Under the pieces are notes generated by a model, which did no database searches, was not told the DNA's origin, and worked only from the letters and a program-made list of their open reading frames with translations. Positions 1-10,466 of a stretch of DNA of 64,000 bases are shown here, piece by piece; position 1 is the stretch's first letter; every line of letters begins with the position of its first letter. Source of the DNA: Frankia sp. RB7 (lineage in GTDB: Bacteria > Pseudomonadota > Alphaproteobacteria > Rhizobiales > Xanthobacteraceae); NCBI GenBank assembly GCA_030403585.1, contig JAUEPE010000026.1:1-64000 (forward strand), given 5' to 3'. The translations under genes were made by a program, and so were the position numbers.

Positions 1-557
1 TCCAGCGCGCTGACCGGCTCGTCGCAGACGAGGAAATCGGGTTTTGTCGCCAATGCTCGCGCCAGCACGATGCGCTGGCGCTGGCCGCCGGAGAGCGCGC
101 CCGGATAGCGCGCGCCATGCGCGGGCGTGAGCTCGACAGAACGCAGCAATTCACGCACACGCTCCTCGCGCTCGGCCGGTGTGCCGAGACCGTGAATGTC
201 GAGCGGCTCGCGGATCTGGGTCGCGACGGCCAAGCGCCGGTCCAGCGCGCCAAGCGGGTCCTGAAAGATCATCTGCATGCGGGCGCGTTGCGCGCGCCAC
301 GCCTGTGTCCCCGGCGCGGCCATCGGTTTGCCGTCGAACCGCACCTCGCCATGATCCGGCGGCTCGAGGCCGAGCACGATGCGCCCCGTCGTGGATTTGC
401 CCGAGCCGGACTCGCCGACGAGGCCGAGCGTTTCGCCTTTGGGAATGCTCAGAGACACGCCGTCGACGGCATGCACGGCCGTGCTGCGGCCGAACATTCC
501 GGAGCGCATGCTGTAACTGCGCGAGATCGAGGACACCTCGACGAGCGGCGCGCTCAT
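1..557 (-). CDS. Oligopeptide/dipeptide ABC transporter ATPase, DppF-like (3' end outside window)
   Basis: Second ATPase of a peptide-type ABC importer, energising uptake at the inner face of the cytoplasmic membrane. About 185 residues are visible. The Walker A motif GESGSGKST lies at residues 48-56, followed by the Q-loop (IFQDPLGALD), the ABC signature LSGGQRQR and the start of Walker B (CDEPVSALD), where the window ends. The signature and Q-loop context are those of the DppF/OppF family, which normally continues for another 120-150 residues. The ATG overlaps the stop of the upstream ATPase gene in an ATGA arrangement, so the two are translationally coupled. No permease gene lies between the binding protein and the ATPases, so permeases, if linked, must lie beyond position 1. 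Confidence 0.92.
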   Translation of the reverse strand, partial: MSAPLVEVSSISRSYSMRSGMFGRSTAVHAVDGVSLSIPKGETLGLVGESGSGKSTTGRIVLGLEPPDHGEVRFDGKPMAAPGTQAWRAQRARMQMIFQDPLGALDRRLAVATQIREPLDIHGLGTPAEREERVRELLRSVELTPAHGARYPGALSGGQRQRIVLARALATKPDFLVCDEPVSAL

Positions 558-1537
558 TCGGCGGCGATCCCGAGCAGCGCGCGGCGCGAGGCCTCGGCGC
601 GGATGCAGGCCACAGCGCGATCGTTTGCGATCGGCGCCAGGCTTGGCGCTGCAAGACCGCAGGGCTCGGCCGCCAGCGCACAGCGTGGCGCGAAGGCGCA
701 TCCATCGGGCATATGCGCGGGATCGGGCACGGTGCCGGGAATGGCGGTGAGACGGCGGCGCGGCCCGTCGAGTGGCGGCAGCGCGCCGATCAGGCCCTGT
801 GCATAGGGATGCACGGGATCGGCAAAGAGCTGATTGGCGGGCGCCTGCTCGACGACGCGGCCGGCATACATCACCGCGACGCGGTCGCAGTTTTCCGCGA
901 CGACGCCGAGATCGTGGCTGATCAGGACCATCGCCATGCCCATCTCGCGGCGGATCGACGACAGCAGCTCCAGAATCTGCGCCTGGATCGTGGCATCGAG
1001 CGCGGTGGTCGGCTCGTCCGCGATCAGCAGATCGGGATTTCCGGCGAGCGCCATCGCGATCATGATGCGCTGGACCTGGCCGCCGGAGAATTCATGCGGA
1101 TAGGCGGACAGGCGCCGTGCCGCGTCGGGAATGCCGACGATGTTCAGCAGCCGCAGCGCTTCAGCCTTTACCGCTTCGCCCGAGAGATCGCGATGCAGCG
1201 CGAGCGCTTCGCAGAGCTGCTTGCGGATGGTCAGCACTGGATTGAGCGCGCTCGCCGGATCCTGGAAGATCATGGCGACGCGCCCGCCCCGCACCTGGTC
1301 GAGTTCGGACGCCGGCGCACCGAGAATTTCGTGCCCGTCGAGACGGACAGAGCCCGAGATCTTCGCGTGCCGCGGCAGCAAGCCAAGTGCGGCAAGCCAC
1401 GTCACCGACTTGCCGGAGCCGGACTCGCCGACGAGGCCGAGGGCCTCGCCCTTGCCGAGAGCGAGATCGACGCCGCGCAGGACCGGCACGCCGTTGAAGG
1501 CGACGCTGAGGCCCTGGATGCTGACCAGTTGCGCCAC
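554..1537 (-). CDS. Oligopeptide/dipeptide ABC transporter ATPase, DppD-like
   Basis: First ATPase of the peptide-type importer, 327 residues, full length for DppD/OppD. Walker A (GESGSGKS) is at residues 37-44, the signature FSGGQVQR near 152, Walker B (LIADEPTTALD) near 172 and the H-loop in LISHDLGVV. The C-terminal part from about 240 has the Cys-containing oligopeptide-ATPase extension (ALPPLDGPRR, FAPRCALAAEPC), which marks this subfamily. It starts 3 nt after the stop of the binding-protein gene and overlaps the next ATPase by 4 nt, so all three are one transcription unit. Substrate cannot be told from the ATPase. Start chosen: ATG right after the upstream stop. Confidence 0.95.
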   Translation of the reverse strand: MAQLVSIQGLSVAFNGVPVLRGVDLALGKGEALGLVGESGSGKSVTWLAALGLLPRHAKISGSVRLDGHEILGAPASELDQVRGGRVAMIFQDPASALNPVLTIRKQLCEALALHRDLSGEAVKAEALRLLNIVGIPDAARRLSAYPHEFSGGQVQRIMIAMALAGNPDLLIADEPTTALDATIQAQILELLSSIRREMGMAMVLISHDLGVVAENCDRVAVMYAGRVVEQAPANQLFADPVHPYAQGLIGALPPLDGPRRRLTAIPGTVPDPAHMPDGCAFAPRCALAAEPCGLAAPSLAPIANDRAVACIRAEASRRALLGIAAE

Positions 1538-1540
1538 GGC

Positions 1541-3178
1541 CTAGGCCTCGAAATTGCCGGCGCGGAAATCCATCGCGAATGCGGGCGAGGCCTTCCACTT
1601 GATCGACTTCGGCTTCGCCGTGAAGGTCGCGTTCTGGTGCAACACCGTATAGGCGGGGTCCTCGCGCTCGGCGATCTCCAGCATGCGGTGAAACGCCTTC
1701 TTGCGCGCGGCGCGGTCGGTCGAGGTCTCCAGGAACTCCGAGAGCTTGTTCAGCTCGACATTGGTCCATTCGCCGATCTGCTGCTGCTGGCCGTTCGGAC
1801 CATGCTGGGCGACCAGCGAGGAGACCGGATCGTTGAAGGCGGCGGAGTTCGACCAGTCGCGCACGGCGCGGGTCGGCGCGCGTTCCATGATCTGCGACCA
1901 GTTCTCCTTGGTCTCGATCTCGACGTTGAGGCCGACCGATTTCCACATCTCGACCAGCACCTGCGCGGTCGCGACCTGGTTGGTGTAGTAATTGTTGAGC
2001 AGGCGATAGGGAATCGGATCGCCCTTGTAGTTGGCCTGCTTCAACAGATCCTGCGCGAGCTTGGGATCATAGGCCGACACGTTCCAGTCGGCGATGAACA
2101 TGTCACCGTAGAACTCCCACTGCAGGCCCTTCGGCACGCGGGTGCGGCCCGCCCACAGGCTGTCGACGATGGCCTGGCGGTCGATCGCGTGGGTGAAGGC
2201 ACGGCGCACCAGGGGGTTGGCGAGCTGGGCGTGATTCTTGTCGAACACGGTCAGGCGGTGATTGAGGATGGTGCCGCCCTGCACTTCAAACGCGGAATTC
2301 TTCTCGATGCCGGCGATCTGGTCCGGCGGGATGTCGCAGGCGAACTGGTATTCGCCGGACAACAGTCCGTTGATGCGGCTCGCGACCTCAGGCACTTCCA
2401 GGAAACGGATCCGCTTGAGCGGCGGACGGCCGCCCCAATATTCGTCGTGGGCTTCCAGCGTCAGCGACACGTCGGGTTTGAGCTCGACGACCTTGTACGG
2501 ACCGGTGGTGACCGGCTTGCGCGCCCAGTCGAGATAGCTTGCGGATTCGTCCCAGGCGCGGCGGTTGGCGATGTCGGAGCCGTAGCGCGACAGCCGGCCC
2601 TCGATGGTGACGTCGGGCGTCGCGTTGTAGAAGCGCACGGTATATTTGTCGACGGCGTCGACGCGGACGAGGTCCGGCCAGATGCGGCGCGCGACGGCCG
2701 GGACGTCAGGGGGCAGCTCCTTGCCGGGCTTCGGCATCGGGATCTTCTCGAACGCCTGGATGGTCGAGCGGCTCTTGGCCTCGGTCTCGCCGAACATGCG
2801 CTCGCGGCTGAAGGTGAAGACGACGTCTTCCGCCGTGAGCTCGTCGCCATTGTGGAACTTGACGCCATGGCGAAGCTTCACTTCCACAGTCTGGTCGTCG
2901 ATGCGGCGCCATTCGGTGGCAAGGCCCGGCACGGCCTCGAGATTGCCGCGGAAATTCTTCGAGATCAGCCCTTCCCAGATCGAGGAGAAGAACACGCGCT
3001 CGCCGACATTGGACTGCTCGCGCAGCACGTCGAGCACGTTGGCGTTGGTCACCTTCTGCACGGCGATCGTCACCGACGGACGGTTGTCGGCCTGTCCGAT
3101 GGCAAAGCGCGGCAGCAGCAGCGTGCCGGCGGCGACGCTGCCGGATTTCAGGATGGTGCGACGGGTGAATTTGCTCAT
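1541..3178 (-). CDS. Peptide-type ABC transporter substrate-binding protein (SBP family 5), Tat-exported
   Basis: Periplasmic receptor of the importer, 545 residues. The N-terminus carries a twin-arginine signal (FTRRTILKSG, then a hydrophobic stretch to about residue 27), so it is probably exported folded by Tat. The family 5 signature is visible as EWRRIDDQTVEVKLRHGVKFHNG, with further blocks TGPYKVVELKP, DEYWGG and VRRAFTHAIDR. This family binds peptides but also nickel, opines and glycosides. The upstream isomerase-like gene (28 nt gap) hints at a carbohydrate-containing or amidated ligand rather than a plain peptide; that is inference. Confidence 0.93.
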   Translation of the reverse strand: MSKFTRRTILKSGSVAAGTLLLPRFAIGQADNRPSVTIAVQKVTNANVLDVLREQSNVGERVFFSSIWEGLISKNFRGNLEAVPGLATEWRRIDDQTVEVKLRHGVKFHNGDELTAEDVVFTFSRERMFGETEAKSRSTIQAFEKIPMPKPGKELPPDVPAVARRIWPDLVRVDAVDKYTVRFYNATPDVTIEGRLSRYGSDIANRRAWDESASYLDWARKPVTTGPYKVVELKPDVSLTLEAHDEYWGGRPPLKRIRFLEVPEVASRINGLLSGEYQFACDIPPDQIAGIEKNSAFEVQGGTILNHRLTVFDKNHAQLANPLVRRAFTHAIDRQAIVDSLWAGRTRVPKGLQWEFYGDMFIADWNVSAYDPKLAQDLLKQANYKGDPIPYRLLNNYYTNQVATAQVLVEMWKSVGLNVEIETKENWSQIMERAPTRAVRDWSNSAAFNDPVSSLVAQHGPNGQQQQIGEWTNVELNKLSEFLETSTDRAARKKAFHRMLEIAEREDPAYTVLHQNATFTAKPKSIKWKASPAFAMDFRAGNFEA

Positions 3179-3206
3179 GACGATAACCCCTGCCCTCTGT
3201 GATCGA

Positions 3207-4022
3207 TTATTCAGCGAGACCGAGCGCGGCGAGATGGGCAGCGCCAGCGCGGACGTCGTCGTGATTGCGAAGCTCGAGGATCAGCCGCGGATTGGAATTC
3301 AGCCGGCCCAGCGCGCGGAATACGGCCACCCACGGGATGTTGCCTTCGCCCGGCGCCCAGTGCCGATCGGCAAAGCCGTCGGTGTCCTGAAGGTGCACAT
3401 GCGTCAACATGTCACCGGCGGTTTCGACGTAATAGTCGACCGGCAGCGCGCCGGTGGAGATGTGGGCGTAGTTGGCGTGGCCGGTGTCGAGGGAGACGCG
3501 GACCTTGCTGCTTTCGAGCGCCTTGGCGAGACGCACGCGGTCGCGCGGGTCCTTGTCCTCGATGTTCTCGATGACGAGCTCGCATCCGATGGCTTCGGCG
3601 CGCGCGATCACCTCGGCAAGCGTCGCCTTGACGCGCTCGACGATGTTGGCGCGGTTGTCGGGATAAAGATCGAGATTGTTGTGGTCCCAGGTCGTGAACG
3701 GTGAATGCACCACCATCTGCGTTGCGCCGAGGAATTCAGCGGCATCAAGGCCCTGCAGCAGGCGCTTGGTCACGGCCTGACGGATCAGGGAATCGTGGCT
3801 GTCGATCTTGAAGCCCCAGAACGGGCCGTGGATGCCGAGACGGCCGGTATGGCCTGAAAGCATCTGCTTGATCTCGGTCGCCGCACTTCGCCAGTCGCCG
3901 TCGAGCAGATCGGCACGAAAGAAGTCCTGGATTTCGAGATCGCGTTGCCGTTCCAGAAGCCAGTCGCGGTGAGCGGGGATCGATTTGATGGACAGTGCGG
4001 CGCCCAACACCGGCTTCGACAT
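3207..4022 (-). CDS. Sugar phosphate isomerase/epimerase-like protein (xylose isomerase-like TIM barrel)
   Basis: A 271-residue TIM-barrel protein of the AP-endonuclease-2/xylose-isomerase superfamily. Likely metal-ligand blocks appear in order: MVVHSPFTTW, VIENIED (Glu), SLDTGHANY (Asp/His), HVHLQDTDG (His) and LILELRNHD (Glu). Start taken at the internal ATG at 4022, because AAGGAG lies 6 nt upstream; a longer frame would add ten residues without a site. It is the first gene of the unit with the ABC binding protein and ATPases, so it probably acts on the imported compound. The family covers isomerases, epimerases and endonucleases, and the exact reaction cannot be read from the sequence. 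Confidence 0.85.
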   Translation of the reverse strand: MSKPVLGAALSIKSIPAHRDWLLERQRDLEIQDFFRADLLDGDWRSAATEIKQMLSGHTGRLGIHGPFWGFKIDSHDSLIRQAVTKRLLQGLDAAEFLGATQMVVHSPFTTWDHNNLDLYPDNRANIVERVKATLAEVIARAEAIGCELVIENIEDKDPRDRVRLAKALESSKVRVSLDTGHANYAHISTGALPVDYYVETAGDMLTHVHLQDTDGFADRHWAPGEGNIPWVAVFRALGRLNSNPRLILELRNHDDVRAGAAHLAALGLAE

Positions 4023-4364
4023 GGCTTGCTCCTTGACCGTCTGCGATGACAAGAGCAGCGCTAGACCAGTTCAATGACAGGCCGGTGAAACGCAGGTTCC
4101 GTAAGCCGCAGGAGATGTGGACATCCGGTCGCGCGCTTGCATCGATTTCGGGCAGCAGCGAGCGCAGCGCGTGCAGGTGCATGCATGCGCGCGCGAAATC
4201 AAGCGCGATCAAATCCGTAGTGATCCGGAATGGAGTCCTATTCCGATCTCACGTACATCGCGGGACATCGATCGGCGGCCTTCCAAGGGCATCACCTTCT
4301 GATCGCGCACCAAGGGGTTGGGGGACCATCTGGGGCGGGGGGATCAAAGGCTGGGGCAAGGTGA

Positions 4365-4397
4365 CGAGGTCCGGACTCCTAGGCACTCCGGACCTCG
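4365..4397. terminator. Perfect 11-bp inverted repeat downstream of nadE
   Basis: CGAGGTCCGGA at 4365-4375 pairs perfectly with TCCGGACCTCG at 4387-4397 around an 11-nt loop that itself contains CCTAGG. There is no T-run on either strand, so it may be a transcript-end hairpin (Rho-assisted) or a protein-binding palindrome. It lies about 85 nt beyond the nadE stop. Confidence 0.45.
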
Positions 4398-4420
4398 GCA
4401 CTTTCTACATCGAACGCAAT

Positions 4421-4456
4421 TTCGCGCCGCCGGCACCAAGAGCCGCGCGGCGCGAA
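4421..4456. terminator. Perfect 10-bp inverted repeat just downstream of nadE
   Basis: TTCGCGCCGC (4421-4430) pairs with GCGGCGCGAA (4447-4456) around a 16-nt loop. It sits 25 nt past the nadE stop, where a 3' stem-loop for the minus-strand transcript is expected. No U-tract follows on the minus strand, so intrinsic termination is only possible, not shown. Confidence 0.45.
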
Positions 4457-4480
4457 GTCGTTTTGGATTGCCCTCTTCGC

Positions 4481-6514
<2,034 letters not shown>

Positions 6515-6641
6515 CGAGCAAAGGACCCTTAAATCTTGCTGGACCGGCTGCCGGCCCTGGACTCTATTTAGCTCATCGACCGGGCGCCGTGCAGGCCATC
6601 CGCCATCATGCATAACGGAATTGCAGCTTCGGAGGCCCCAC

Positions 6642-7760
6642 TCAGGCGCTGCGCGCGAGCACGCCGGAGAGGTCGTTGCGCAGCCATTCCGCGATCCGGG
6701 GCCAGGCCTGGGCGTGGGTCCGCGCGCCCATGAACAGGCCGAGATGGTTGCTCGGCTCGGAGCTGGCTGCGACGAAAGCCGGCGGCGTGCCGATGAGGTT
6801 GGCGGTCGCGAGCGCCTGTGCGTCCGGCACGACATCGTCGTCGAGCCCGGCCAGCAGGAAGACCGGCACTTTCACGTCCTTCAGGTCGATCGCGTGGCCG
6901 AGTGCGGTGAAATTGCCTGAGGCGATGCGGTTCTCGCGAAAGATCCAGTTGACGATCTGGAGATAGTAGGTGCCCGGCAGGTTCAGCGGCTCGCTGTTCC
7001 AGCGGTCGTAGCGCGCGAGCAGGGCCGCGCCCTCCTCGTTCGAGAGGTCTTTCTGCAATGCCGCCGCGATGTCGTCAGGGCCTGGCGCCTTCGACCAGAC
7101 CCGCAGCATCTCCTCGCCGCTGACATTGCCGCCGCCGCGCGCGACGAGCTGGTCGTAGACCATCTCGGGCGCGCTGCGGGCGAGCTGCGACAGCCTGGAC
7201 TCGACCGAGAGGTCGACCGGCGCACCTGCCAGCACCAGCCGCCGCACCTTGGCCGGAAACCGCGCGGCATAGAGCAGCGACAGCCAGCCGCCCTGACACA
7301 GGCCGACCAGATCGACGGGCGAGCCGATCTCGTCAACGGCGATGTTGAGATCGCCGAGATAGCTGTCGATCGAGAGATAGCGCATGTCCGGCGTCGCCGA
7401 GCGCCAGTCGGTGAGATAGACCCGGTCGACGCCACCCTGTTGCAGCGACTGCACCACGCTGTGGCCGGGTGCAAAATCGGCAATCAAGGCCCGATGCAGC
7501 GCATAGGGGGCGCAGACGAGAGCTGGCTGGCCGGATCGCACCCGCGAGCAATCGCGCAGGCGCATGGAGGCCAACTCCAGCGCCGCGGTGCCGGGTGTGG
7601 TCCAGGGAAGGTCGCTCTCGCCCTGCTCCGCCGGGCCGCGCTCCAGCCACCAGAAGCAGGCGTCCATGGCGATGCGTGCCGCCGCAAACGGCCAGAGCAT
7701 GGGGTCGTCGGGACCGCGCCCCGATCCGCCGGGCTGCTGACCGCTCTTCCCCAGCACCAT
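6642..7760 (-). CDS. PhaC-like alpha/beta hydrolase
   Basis: A 372-residue alpha/beta hydrolase related to polyhydroxyalkanoate synthases. The nucleophile elbow is GLCQGG, the PhaC-type lipase box with Cys in place of Ser. Further family blocks are VYLTDWRSATPD, the Asp region LLAGLDDDVVPD and the final His in SEPSNHLGLF. It lacks the long N-terminal domain of class I PhaC (about 590 residues), so polymer synthesis is uncertain; a thioester or acyl transferase role is equally possible. The ATG at 7760 has GAGGA about 10 nt upstream and follows the pncA stop by 13 nt, so it is co-transcribed with pncA. A gap of 127 nt separates it from nadE. Confidence 0.75.
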   Translation of the reverse strand: MVLGKSGQQPGGSGRGPDDPMLWPFAAARIAMDACFWWLERGPAEQGESDLPWTTPGTAALELASMRLRDCSRVRSGQPALVCAPYALHRALIADFAPGHSVVQSLQQGGVDRVYLTDWRSATPDMRYLSIDSYLGDLNIAVDEIGSPVDLVGLCQGGWLSLLYAARFPAKVRRLVLAGAPVDLSVESRLSQLARSAPEMVYDQLVARGGGNVSGEEMLRVWSKAPGPDDIAAALQKDLSNEEGAALLARYDRWNSEPLNLPGTYYLQIVNWIFRENRIASGNFTALGHAIDLKDVKVPVFLLAGLDDDVVPDAQALATANLIGTPPAFVAASSEPSNHLGLFMGARTHAQAWPRIAEWLRNDLSGVLARSA

Positions 7761-7773
7761 TACCGCACGATCC

Positions 7774-8400
7774 TCACAAAAACGCCTCCTGGCTGACGAC
7801 GGAAATGCCGAGCTCTCCAAAACTGTGATGGGTCGCCGCGACCGAGCCGTCGAGGTCGATGCCACGGCAGGCGTCCTCGATCACGGCAATTTCGAACCCA
7901 GCCTTGCGCGCATCCTCCGCGGAAAAACGGACGCAAAAATCGAGCGCAAGGCCGGCGACGAAAACCGTCTTCAGCTCGCGCTCGCGCAAATAGCCGAGCA
8001 AACCGGTCGGCGTCCTGTGGTCGTTCTCGAACAGCGCCGAGTAGGAATCGATCCCGCGTCGGAAGCCCTTGCGCACCACGAGGTTCGCGCGGGTGACCTC
8101 GAGCTTTCGGTGGAATTCGGCGCCGGCTGTGCCCTGCACGCAATGCGTCGGCCAGAGCACCTGGGTGCCGTAGTCGAGCTCGACGGTCTGGAACGGCTGC
8201 TTGCCCGCGTGGTTCGGCGCGAAGGAGACGTGGTCGCCCGGATGCCAATCCTGCGTCAGCACCACATTGGTGAATTTTTGGGCGATCCGGTTGATGGCGG
8301 GGACGATCTTCTCGCCGCCGGGCACAGCGAGCGCCCCGCCCGTACAAAAGTCGTTCTGCACGTCGATCACCAGCAGCACGTCGCGGTCGGATATCTTCAT
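7774..8400 (-). CDS. pncA: Nicotinamidase
   Basis: Hydrolyses nicotinamide to nicotinate and ammonia, feeding the Preiss-Handler route to NAD. 208 residues, normal for PncA. The cysteine hydrolase triad is readable as Asp13 (VIDVQNDFC), Lys111 (VVRKGF) and Cys156 (LALDFCVRF), with metal ligands in TQDWHPGDH. The ATG at 8400 is used; another ATG 12 nt upstream is possible. It heads a minus-strand group whose last member is nadE, so salvage input and final amidation of NAD are genetically linked here. The gene is divergent from glk, sharing a 281-bp intergenic region. Confidence 0.95.
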   Translation of the reverse strand: MKISDRDVLLVIDVQNDFCTGGALAVPGGEKIVPAINRIAQKFTNVVLTQDWHPGDHVSFAPNHAGKQPFQTVELDYGTQVLWPTHCVQGTAGAEFHRKLEVTRANLVVRKGFRRGIDSYSALFENDHRTPTGLLGYLRERELKTVFVAGLALDFCVRFSAEDARKAGFEIAVIEDACRGIDLDGSVAATHHSFGELGISVVSQEAFL

Positions 8401-8681
8401 CGCAGGTCCCATTTCGTCCGTCCGGCGCAACAGGCAGCCGGCCGCTGTCATCAATGTCGATCTTCCCGCGCTGCTTCGCAACCACCGGCCTCGTGCAACG
8501 ATGTCGCGCGAACGGCCGGCTGCCCATCATGGATGCAACGCTTTGGCCTCGTCCGTGTTGACTAGCTGTACCCGAGGGCGGAATCTCTGGTATCCGCGGC
8601 ATGCGGGTCGCGACGAAGGTGTGGAGGAAAATGGTTCCCAAAGCCTGCAAGGCCCAAAACCTGCAAGGCTGAGGCAGCCAA

Positions 8682-9656
8682 ATGGTCATGAGTATCGGCA
8701 AGACAGGAAACATTCTTCTCGCCGATATCGGCGGTACCAACGCGCGGTTCGCGCTGAGCAATGGCGAGCAGATCGGACCGATCGACTATGTGAAAGTCGC
8801 GGATCATCCGACGGTCCGCGAGGCCATCACCGACGTGCTGCGGCGGGCCGACAGCGAGAAGCCAGTCAGGGCCGTCCTCGCCGTCGCCGGTCCCGTCACC
8901 AACAACCGCTGCGTCATGACCAACAGCCCCTGGGTGATCGACGGCAACGAGCTCCAGCCGGCACTCGGCTTCGACAGCGTCCACGTGCTCAATGATTTCG
9001 AGGTGGTGGCCTGGTCCCTGCCCGCCTTGCAGCCGGCCGACCTGATTCCGCTTGGCGGCCAGGACGGCATGTCCGGCGAGCCGTTGCTGGTGGTCGGGCC
9101 CGGGACCGGTTTTGGCGTCTCGTGCCTGATCGAGCGCCACGGCGCCCGGCTGGCCGTCGTCACGGAGGCCGGCCACGCGACGCTACCGGCGGAGAACGAA
9201 CGCGAGGAGCGCGTCGTCGCCGCCATGCGCCGGCGCTTCGGCCATGTCTCCATCGAGCGCGGCGCCCTCTCCGGCTCCGGGTTGCAGTCCCTTTACGAAG
9301 CGATGGCCGAGGTCGATGAAGCCCAGGTGCCGCAACGCGATGCAGCGGCGATCACCAAGGCGGCGCTGGACGGCAGTTGCGAGCTCAGCCGCGCGACGCT
9401 GGAGATGTTTTGCGACATCCTTGGCTCCGTGGCCGGCAACCTCGCAGTGACCTTCGGCTCCCGCGGCGGGGTCTATATCGCAGGCGGCATCGTGCCGCGT
9501 TTTCCGGAGTTCCTTTCGGCTTCAGCGTTTCGCGCGCGTTTCGAAGCCAAGGGGCGCTTCCAGGACTATTTGCGCAACATCCCGACCCGCCTCGTCGTGA
9601 AGCCCGATGCGAGCTTCGTCGGCCTGAAGATGTTCGCCGACCACAATCTGGATTGA
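8682..9656 (+). CDS. glk: Glucokinase
   Basis: Phosphorylates glucose to glucose-6-phosphate with ATP in the cytoplasm. 324 residues, matching bacterial Glk (about 320). Family blocks in order: LADIGGTNARFAL (phosphate 1 loop), AVAGPVTNNRCVMTNSPW, VLNDFEVVAW (catalytic Asp and glucose contacts), GPGTGFGVS, TEAGHATLPAE and GSVAGNLAVTFGSRGGVYIAGGI. The ATG at 8682 follows GGCTGAGGCAGCC; a second ATG 6 nt later could be used. It stands alone between the divergent NAD group and small plus-strand genes, and no sugar transporter is adjacent. Confidence 0.96.
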   Translation: MVMSIGKTGNILLADIGGTNARFALSNGEQIGPIDYVKVADHPTVREAITDVLRRADSEKPVRAVLAVAGPVTNNRCVMTNSPWVIDGNELQPALGFDSVHVLNDFEVVAWSLPALQPADLIPLGGQDGMSGEPLLVVGPGTGFGVSCLIERHGARLAVVTEAGHATLPAENEREERVVAAMRRRFGHVSIERGALSGSGLQSLYEAMAEVDEAQVPQRDAAAITKAALDGSCELSRATLEMFCDILGSVAGNLAVTFGSRGGVYIAGGIVPRFPEFLSASAFRARFEAKGRFQDYLRNIPTRLVVKPDASFVGLKMFADHNLD

Positions 9657-9800
9657 GGCACGTCTGCCCTCGCAGCTTCCGTTAAGTAATTCACAGCTGA
9701 TTGCAGCGCACGCCCGGTTCCACGCAGGATCGTGCTTGCCCCTTTGTTTCCGATAGGAAACAATTCGCGCCTGTGTGTGGCGTAGGTACGGGGGCGTGAC

Positions 9801-10004
9801 ATGCGTAAGCAGGATGTGGGCTTCGACTATCACCGCTATCACCGGCTGCTGACCGATGCAGACGATGACGACAAGCGGATGGCGCTGATTGATCTTTTGA
9901 TCGAGGAAAAGGCCCGGGACCGATTGGCCGCCCAGCGTGCCTCGGATCGCGCCGCGATGACGGCCCATACCATCGCCAACGTGCTGAAGGCCGGCCGCAA
10001 TTAA
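9801..10004 (+). CDS. Small conserved hypothetical protein, 67 aa
   Basis: I do not recognise a named family. The 67 residues are soluble and highly charged, with an acidic patch (DADDDDK) followed by a helical, basic segment (IEEKARDRLAAQRASDR). No signal peptide or membrane segment. GGGGGCG lies 5-6 nt upstream of the ATG, a good ribosome binding site. It follows glk by about 145 nt on the same strand and precedes another small gene. The regular codon use and strong start support a real gene. Confidence 0.6.
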   Translation: MRKQDVGFDYHRYHRLLTDADDDDKRMALIDLLIEEKARDRLAAQRASDRAAMTAHTIANVLKAGRN

Positions 10005-10150
10005 GGCTTGCAGGACCTGCTGCCAGACGGCGAGGAGTCCGCGATCGATTGCGATTCCGTTAAGGATCTCTCGCAAGCCTATGTCAAACTTTTTGCTCTA
10101 AGAGTTCCCTCACCTGATGCAATTCAGGATCAACACAGGGGGGAATGAAC

Positions 10151-10306
10151 ATGAGCATGATTTCGCTCGCCGAAATGCCGGCTGCCATCCAGACCCGGTC
10201 GACCGACTATTCTTTTAAAGCCATTATCATCTTCTGCGGCCTTGGGCTCATCGCCTCGTTCAGCCTGATGGCACACGGCGTTGACCTCAGCGCCGGCCTG
10301 ATGTGA
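10151..10306 (+). CDS. Small membrane protein, 51 aa
   Basis: An unlisted short frame with good support. The run GGGGGGA (10138-10144) lies 6 nt before the ATG at 10151, while the ATG at 10145 abuts it and is less likely. The product is a 51-residue protein with a polar N-terminus (about 22 residues) and one membrane segment (KAIIIFCGLGLIASFSLMA), then a short tail. A clear intrinsic terminator begins 23 nt after the stop, making a compact monocistronic unit. Function unknown; it resembles the small single-span proteins that are abundant in Bradyrhizobium. Confidence 0.65.
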   Translation: MSMISLAEMPAAIQTRSTDYSFKAIIIFCGLGLIASFSLMAHGVDLSAGLM

Positions 10307-10328
10307 GACACTGACGATCTTCCGTCCT

Positions 10329-10358
10329 AAATGGCCACCCCCTTCGGGCGGCCATTTT
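10329..10358 (+). terminator. Intrinsic terminator after the 51-aa membrane protein
   Basis: AAATGGCC (10329-10336) pairs with GGCCATTT (10350-10357), with an inner CCC/GGG pairing around a TTC-type loop, and the 3' arm ends in TTTT. Classical Rho-independent terminator for the plus strand. Confidence 0.8.
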
Positions 10359-10360
10359 CG

Positions 10361-10436
10361 TTGACCAAGCCTTCGTTAATCAAAGCCTTCGACGACCAAG
10401 CCTTGGACGACCAAGCCTTCGTTGACCATGTCTCGA
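10361..10436. repeat. Degenerate 15-bp tandem repeat array
   Basis: Four to five imperfect copies of a unit close to TTGACCAAGCCTTCG: 10361-10375, 10376-10391 (one extra base), 10392-10406, 10407-10421 and a decayed copy from 10422. It lies directly after the terminator, in non-coding DNA between convergent genes. Confidence 0.75.
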
Positions 10437-10466
10437 TCGTTGACAATGTCAGTGTGGCGCCTTCCA

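Larger units (their letters stand above)
4023..4480. other. Intergenic region with two inverted repeats, no gene
   Basis: 458 bp between the start of the isomerase gene and the stop of nadE (both minus strand). It should hold the promoter of the isomerase/ABC operon and the 3' end of the nadE transcript. I see no convincing reading frame. Two perfect inverted repeats (4365-4397 and 4421-4456) lie close to the nadE end; the rest shows no recognisable structure. Confidence 0.6.

Noticed and set aside
179..3202. Open frame of about 1000 codons on the plus strand
   Set aside because: It runs antisense to two ABC transporter genes with clear motifs; composition is Arg/Ala/Gly-rich and no domain is seen. 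A GC-driven shadow.
10361..10436. CRISPR array
   Set aside because: The repeats are adjacent 15-bp units with no spacers, and no cas gene lies in the window.
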